Assembly: GCA_039925865.1 (NCBI GenBank)
Contig: JBDSYA010000027.1
Coordinates: 1-18,504, forward strand
Reading direction: 5' to 3'
Source: JBDSYA01 sp039925865
GTDB lineage: Bacteria; Bacteroidota; Ignavibacteria; Tepidaquicellales; Tepidaquicellaceae
Length of the DNA: 18,504 bases
Both the position numbers and the translations under genes were made by a program. This document shows positions 15,132-18,504 of the stretch, piece after piece. Each line of letters begins with the position of its first letter. Position 1 is the stretch's first letter. The notes beneath the pieces are model-generated. The model ran no database searches. It saw nothing but the letters and a program-made list of their open reading frames with translations, and was not told where the DNA came from.

Positions 15132-15160
15132 CTTATGCCCCATTACTTAGTTGGCATAAG
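15132..15160. promoter_or_regulatory. Hairpin/palindrome upstream of the stress-type protein gene
   Basis: CTTATGCC (15132-15139) and GGCATAAG (15153-15160) form an exact 8-bp inverted repeat with a 13-base spacer. There is no T-tract on either side, so it is not a typical terminator for dppC. The right arm overlaps TTGGCA (15151-15156), which with TAATTT (15174-15179) at 17-base spacing is a weak promoter candidate. An operator is one reading. A second short palindrome, TGACA-TTTC-TGTCA, lies at 15077-15090. Confidence 0.4.
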
Positions 15161-15213
15161 AATTGTAATAATTTAATTTAGGAATTTTTTCTAAAATTAA
15201 ACTAAGAATAAAA

Positions 15214-15762
15214 ATGGCAGACCAAACAACTACTCCCAAAATGGAGAATGATAAAGACGGAAATTTATTAACTGGAATGTTTCGTGATCGAGAAAGCACT
15301 GAACGTGCATATAATTCATTACACGAACGCGGTTATTCAAAAGATGATATTAATTTAATAATGTCCGACGAAACCCGTGATAAGCATTTTAAGGATGATG
15401 ATACCGAAATTGGTACTAAAGCTATGGAAGGTGCCGGAAAAGGTTCAGCTATTGGAGGCACTATAGGTGCAGTAGCAGGTATTATCGCAGCTTTAGGAAC
15501 AAGTCTAATAATTCCGGGATTAGGATTAGTTATTGCGGGTCCTATTGCGGCAGGTTTAGCAGGTGCAGGCGCTGGTGGTGTTACAGGCGGATTAATAGGT
15601 GCATTGATAGGATCGGGAATGCCTGAAGAAAGAGCAAAGTTATATGAATCCGGAGTTAAAGATGGAAGGATTGTTATGGGTGTGCATCCTAAGAATAAGG
15701 AAGATGCAGATTATTTTGAGAATGACTGGAGAAATAATAAAGGTGAAGAAATTTACAGGTAA
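15214..15762 (+). CDS. Glycine-zipper stress-type protein with YflT-like N-terminal domain
   Basis: The 182-residue protein has an N-terminal segment (about 19-60: LLTGMFRDRESTERAYNSL, GYSKDDINLIMSDETRD) resembling the general stress protein 17M/YflT-like domain, in which a helix follows a short strand. The centre (about 72-134) is a Gly/Ala-rich hydrophobic region with GxxxG repeats that probably forms two membrane helices. The C-terminal part (135-182) is charged and contains ERAKLYESGVKDGRIVMGVH, a motif typical of these proteins. Related proteins are linked to general stress, but no biochemical role is established. The ATG at 15214 follows AAGAATAAAA. The gene has its own upstream region with palindromes and ends in an intrinsic terminator, so it is probably monocistronic with some readthrough. 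Confidence 0.82.
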   Translation: MADQTTTPKMENDKDGNLLTGMFRDRESTERAYNSLHERGYSKDDINLIMSDETRDKHFKDDDTEIGTKAMEGAGKGSAIGGTIGAVAGIIAALGTSLIIPGLGLVIAGPIAAGLAGAGAGGVTGGLIGALIGSGMPEERAKLYESGVKDGRIVMGVHPKNKEDADYFENDWRNNKGEEIYR

Positions 15763-15786
15763 TAGTTGCCTTTTATAATTATTATT

Positions 15787-15821
15787 AAAACATGAAGGGT
15801 ATAATTACTCTTCATGTTTTT
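15787..15821 (+). terminator. Intrinsic terminator after the stress-type protein gene
   Basis: AAAACATGAAGGGT (15787-15800) pairs with ACTCTTCATGTTTT (15807-15820) as a 14-bp stem with a single G-T pair and a 6-base loop, followed by Ts to 15821. It lies 24 bases after the stress-gene stop and only 21 bases before the small lipoprotein ATG. Confidence 0.85.
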
Positions 15822-15842
15822 AACTTAAACTAAAAACATAAG

Positions 15843-15998
15843 ATGAAAATTTTAACTATTACTTTTATGATATTAACAGGAATTACATTTATTTCTTGTG
15901 ATAAAACAAATAAACAAAGCTCTAAAAGTGCTGACACAATGGTAATTAAAAAAGACACGGCCATAAAAAGAACGGATACTTCAGGATTTAATAAGTAA
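15843..15998 (+). CDS. Small predicted lipoprotein (51 residues)
   Basis: An ATG at 15843 opens a 51-residue frame ending in TAA at 15996-15998. The product starts MKILTITFMILTGITFISCD, a full lipoprotein signal peptide with Cys19 as the lipid-attachment residue. The mature part is about 33 residues, charged and Lys/Thr/Ser/Asp-rich, with two similar KKDTAIK / KRTDTSG segments. Such tiny lipoproteins are common in Bacteroidota and mostly unstudied. An Asp at +2 is a retention signal for the inner membrane in enterobacteria, but the rule may not apply here. The gene lies between two intrinsic terminators (15787-15821 and 16031-16066) with no room for a separate promoter beyond 21 bases, so expression may depend on readthrough from the stress gene. 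Function is unknown. Confidence 0.75.
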   Translation: MKILTITFMILTGITFISCDKTNKQSSKSADTMVIKKDTAIKRTDTSGFNK

Positions 15999-16030
15999 AT
16001 ATTGATTCGTTAGATAATTTTATTTTTTGT

Positions 16031-16066
16031 AGAGCTATAATATACTTTTATATTATAGCTTTTTTT
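16031..16066 (+). terminator. Intrinsic terminator after the small lipoprotein gene
   Basis: AGCTATAATATA (16033-16044) pairs exactly with TATATTATAGCT (16049-16060) around a CTTT loop; two more outer positions (16031-16032 with 16061-16062) can pair through an A-T and a G-T. Seven Ts (16060-16066) follow. The stem is AT-rich but long, and the T-tract is strong. Confidence 0.85.
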
Positions 16067-16151
16067 ATAATAACAGAATTTTAAATAGAATCGAATCGGA
16101 TAACAGTAAATTTTTATAGATAGATAGTATAAATATTCAAATAATTCGATC

Positions 16152-16811
16152 TTGAAAATCAGAGTAATTGTAACGGGTTCAACGGGAATGGTAGGTGAAG
16201 GTGTATTACATCAATGTCTTTCACATTCCCAAGTTGAAAAAGTATTAGTAATAAACAGAAGGCCGTGTCAATTAACACATCCTAAACTTACCGAAATTAT
16301 TCACAGTGATTTTTCTGATATTTCATCGATCGAAAGCAGTTTGAATGATTTTAATTCATGTTTTTTTTGCCTTGGTGGTACATCAATCGGAAAAAAAGAA
16401 GAAGAATATAATAAACTTACTTATGATCTTACATTAAATTTTGCAACAACACTAGTAAAATTAAATCCTCAAATGATTTTTTGTTATGTATCCGCAGCAG
16501 GTACGGACAGTTCTGGTGAAGGAAAATTTATGTGGGCAAGAATTAAAGGGAAGACAGAAAATGATTTAGTGAAACTCCCATTTAAAAAAGTTTATTTGTT
16601 CCGGCCCGGATATATTCAACCCTCGAAAGGAATGAAGAACACATTAATCTATTATAAATTTGGATCCTGGCTTTATCCATTATTACGTGCTGTATTTCCT
16701 GATTATGTTTGTACATTAAATGAAGTCGGTTCAGCTATGATTAACAGTGTAATTAAGGGTTATGGTAAACAAATTTTAGAGGTCAGAGACATAATTCAAT
16801 TGGCAAAATAA
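16152..16811 (+). CDS. TIP30-like NAD(P)-binding epimerase/dehydrogenase-family protein
   Basis: The 219-residue protein has a Rossmann fold of the atypical short-chain dehydrogenase type. The nucleotide-binding motif is VTGSTGMVGEG (7-17), followed by VINRR (33-37), which suggests NADP preference. The FFCLGGTS (71-78) and YVSAAGTDSSGEGKF (112-126) strands place the active-site Ser at about 114. Where the family YxxxK motif is expected the sequence reads FMWARIKGKTE (126-136): Trp128 takes the place of Tyr, while Lys132 is kept. RPGYIQP (151-157) is also typical. The closest known family is HTATIP2/TIP30-like oxidoreductases; substrate is unknown. The start is TTG at 16152, placing the first beta strand three residues in, as expected. 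It follows an intrinsic terminator after an 85-base leader. Confidence 0.87.
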   Translation: MKIRVIVTGSTGMVGEGVLHQCLSHSQVEKVLVINRRPCQLTHPKLTEIIHSDFSDISSIESSLNDFNSCFFCLGGTSIGKKEEEYNKLTYDLTLNFATTLVKLNPQMIFCYVSAAGTDSSGEGKFMWARIKGKTENDLVKLPFKKVYLFRPGYIQPSKGMKNTLIYYKFGSWLYPLLRAVFPDYVCTLNEVGSAMINSVIKGYGKQILEVRDIIQLAK

Positions 16812-17076
16812 TTATCATATTGACTATTATTTAATTATAAAATAAATTGTATAATCTCTAAATCCTACATATTTCAGTTCCGCATTTATTCCAATTATTT
16901 AAAGTTTCTACTTACTACAACATAATCACTTCACAAAATTATAATTTTTTCCGATTACAATCTCATCTCAACCGGATGTTTTTTATAAATTTGTAAATCA
17001 GAATATTCGATAAAATAATTTCATAACCTTGAATATAAAATTTTATTGATATAAGTTTGTAGTATAATTAAATAGC
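16812..17076. other. 265-base AT-rich intergenic region before the GAF gene
   Basis: No ORF, RNA gene or clear terminator was seen. It contains a 12-base palindrome ATAAAATTTTAT at 17035-17046, which lies inside the spacer of the promoter described at 17029-17059. Confidence 0.55.
17029..17059 (+). promoter_or_regulatory. Bacteroidota-type promoter for the GAF-domain gene
   Basis: TAAGTTTG (17052-17059) matches the Bacteroidota -7 consensus TAnnTTTG exactly, and a TTG (17029-17031) lies 20 bases upstream as the -33 element. Transcription would start near 17064, giving a leader of only about 12 bases before the ATG at 17077. A TATAAT at 17063-17068 also occurs, but it is too close to the start codon for a normal sigma70 promoter. 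Confidence 0.6.
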
Positions 17077-18504
17077 ATGGAAAACGAATTCGGCCTGAGC
17101 AGCCTGCTTTTACTTGATATAAAAGGAAATGTAAACCAAGATAAAATTACCGAATTTCCTTTTAAAAATGCTCTTAGTTTCAGATTACTTATTGAACATA
17201 TCAAGAATGCTTCATTGTCTGAAAATAAAGCCCGATCTGCTTTAGCAAAAGCTGTTCTTGAAGAACTGGAAAAGGCACCCGGTCTCTTAAAGCCAATTTA
17301 TGATCCCTCTGAGGTAGATCATTATAAAAGTATAATCAAAGATATGCTAATGTTTATTTTTCCCGATGCTTTTTGGGAAAAACAAACCTACGCAATTTCA
17401 TATCCCTTTGATATGGAGATTTCGTTTGGTTCACCTAGATTTAATGAGTTAATAAAATTAACAGGGACTAATGTAACAGGACAGATGAACCTTGATGCTG
17501 CTTCATTTAGTTTTGGTAAAGCTATAGGAGGTTTTGCTGCAATATTAAGGAAGGTTTACGGAGTAAATTTAAAATTTGAATTTCCGATAATTTACAAAAT
17601 TCCTGAACCCGTTACCGGCCTTGACAGATATTTTAAACTTAATCTTGCAGATGAGTTTACAGAGGTTATAACCAAAGGAAAGATCAGACAATTTGATGAA
17701 GCTGAAATAAAAGTCATTACCCGGAAGTTGTATGATATTGAATACATGAAGACGATTCTTCCTCCAGAGAATTTTGAGTTTCACGGTTTTATGGTAATTA
17801 ATGCGATCAACATTACGGACACAGAAATTCTATCTTCAATGAAGCGTGATCTTATTGAGAAAGATGCAATCATATCATATTCCGGGTTTTTAAAACTTCA
17901 GCATTCAATGAGGTCGCTCATGAGATGTCCGGAGCTTTTGCTTGGATTAGTTGACTGTGATTGCGGTGCCGGCGATCTAATTGAAATAAATAATAACATT
18001 GGAAATAGTTTTCTGATGGATGACAAAATTGAGATTAATGAAGCAACATTAAAAAATTCGATCTATGAATATTCCTTCGAAGAAAAAAAAGTAGTTATCA
18101 TAGAAGATCTTGAGGATTATCCAAACAGGACAATTCTTGAAGATAAAATTCTTGCCAAAGGAATTAGAAATGTACTTGTTACTCCGCTTTTACATGGAAA
18201 TGAAATTGTAGGAATGATGGAGTTAGGCTCACCTAATCCGGGTCAGATCAATATGGTAAATACTTTGAAACTTCGCGAAGTGTTGCCTCTATTTGCCATG
18301 GCTGTTTCAAGAAGCCGGACAGAAACTAACAATAAAATTCAGGCAATCATAAAAGAGAAATGTACAGCGATCCATCCAACGCTTGAATGGAGATTCAGAA
18401 AAGCTGCGCTGAAATTATTAAAAATTGAAGAACAGGGCGGTCAGGGTGAGATGGATGAAATTGTGTTTCACAATGTTTATCCTCTCTATGGATTATCAGA
18501 TATC
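17077..18504 (+). CDS. GAF-domain protein, N-terminal 476 codons (continues past window)
   Basis: An open frame starts at ATG 17077 and runs to the last base without a stop, giving exactly 476 codons. Residues 1-250 form a mixed helical region with no recognised domain (FRLLIEHIKNASL at 35-47, then an EFPIIYKIPEPVTGLDRYFK stretch at 168-187). A GAF-type fold covers about 265-415: a Cys pair LVDCDCGAGD (291-300), a KKVVIIEDLEDYPN strand-loop (337-350), and the end pair IRNVLVTPLLHGNEIVGMME (363-382). After it come the segments AIIKEKCTAIHPTLEWRFR (423-441) and DEIVFHNVYPLYGLSDI (460-476), which are characteristic of a long Bacteroidota GAF-domain protein family of unknown role. GAF domains bind small molecules; the ligand and output here are unknown. 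The codon use looks normal. Confidence 0.85.
   Translation, partial: MENEFGLSSLLLLDIKGNVNQDKITEFPFKNALSFRLLIEHIKNASLSENKARSALAKAVLEELEKAPGLLKPIYDPSEVDHYKSIIKDMLMFIFPDAFWEKQTYAISYPFDMEISFGSPRFNELIKLTGTNVTGQMNLDAASFSFGKAIGGFAAILRKVYGVNLKFEFPIIYKIPEPVTGLDRYFKLNLADEFTEVITKGKIRQFDEAEIKVITRKLYDIEYMKTILPPENFEFHGFMVINAINITDTEILSSMKRDLIEKDAIISYSGFLKLQHSMRSLMRCPELLLGLVDCDCGAGDLIEINNNIGNSFLMDDKIEINEATLKNSIYEYSFEEKKVVIIEDLEDYPNRTILEDKILAKGIRNVLVTPLLHGNEIVGMMELGSPNPGQINMVNTLKLREVLPLFAMAVSRSRTETNNKIQAIIKEKCTAIHPTLEWRFRKAALKLLKIEEQGGQGEMDEIVFHNVYPLYGLSDI

Noticed and set aside
17569..17784. 71-codon minus-strand ORF
   Set aside because: It lies antisense inside the GAF-domain gene, whose reading frame is open and motif-bearing throughout.
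1..18504. CRISPR array, tRNA, rRNA, transposase, integrase or att-site signals
   Set aside because: No regularly spaced direct repeats of 25-40 bases, no cloverleaf-like or rRNA-like sequence, and no mobile-element protein motifs were seen on either strand.

Overview
The window is AT-rich and reads as chromosome of a Bacteroidota/Ignavibacteria-type bacterium. The sequence evidence is a C-terminal type IX secretion (T9SS type A) sorting domain, several secreted beta-sandwich proteins, a glucose/sorbosone-dehydrogenase-like protein ending in an Ig-like plus dockerin-like module, a Bacteroidota-style GAF protein, a perfect TAnnTTTG promoter box in front of that GAF gene, very few Shine-Dalgarno sequences, and frequent TTG starts. 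No tRNA, rRNA, CRISPR array, insertion sequence or phage gene was recognised. Genus-level placement is not possible from this sequence alone.

Layout. (1) 1-683, minus strand: the N-terminal part of a secreted surface protein, cut by the window edge. (2) 935-6958, plus strand: mreC-mreD-mrdA(PBP2)-rodA, the elongasome cluster without mreB, followed by dcd (dCTP deaminase) and pyrF (OMP decarboxylase). (3) 7143-9960, minus strand: a two-gene unit for a secreted sugar-dehydrogenase-like protein with a C-terminal dockerin-like domain, then a small T9SS-anchored protein whose N-terminal beta-sandwich looks cohesin-like. A strong intrinsic terminator lies between this unit and pyrF. (4) 10324-15037, plus strand: a peptide-type ABC uptake locus with a lipoprotein binding protein, an NlpC/P60 cell-wall endopeptidase lipoprotein, an intrinsic terminator, and then the permeases dppB and dppC. 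No ATPase gene is present in the window. (5) 15214-16811, plus strand: a glycine-zipper stress-type protein, a 51-residue lipoprotein and a TIP30-like NAD(P)-binding protein, separated by intrinsic terminators. (6) 17077 to the window end: the N-terminal 476 codons of a GAF-domain protein.

How the genes fit together. MreC, MreD, PBP2 and RodA build the lateral cell wall. The NlpC/P60 enzyme placed between a peptide-binding lipoprotein and peptide permeases suggests uptake of wall-derived peptides (inference). The dockerin-bearing enzyme next to a T9SS-exported cohesin-like protein suggests a possible surface-tethering pair (inference). Other points worth checking are a bifunctional-like active-site signature in Dcd, a Trp in place of the catalytic Tyr in the TIP30-like protein, a long extracytoplasmic insert in DppC, and several palindromic sites in promoters.
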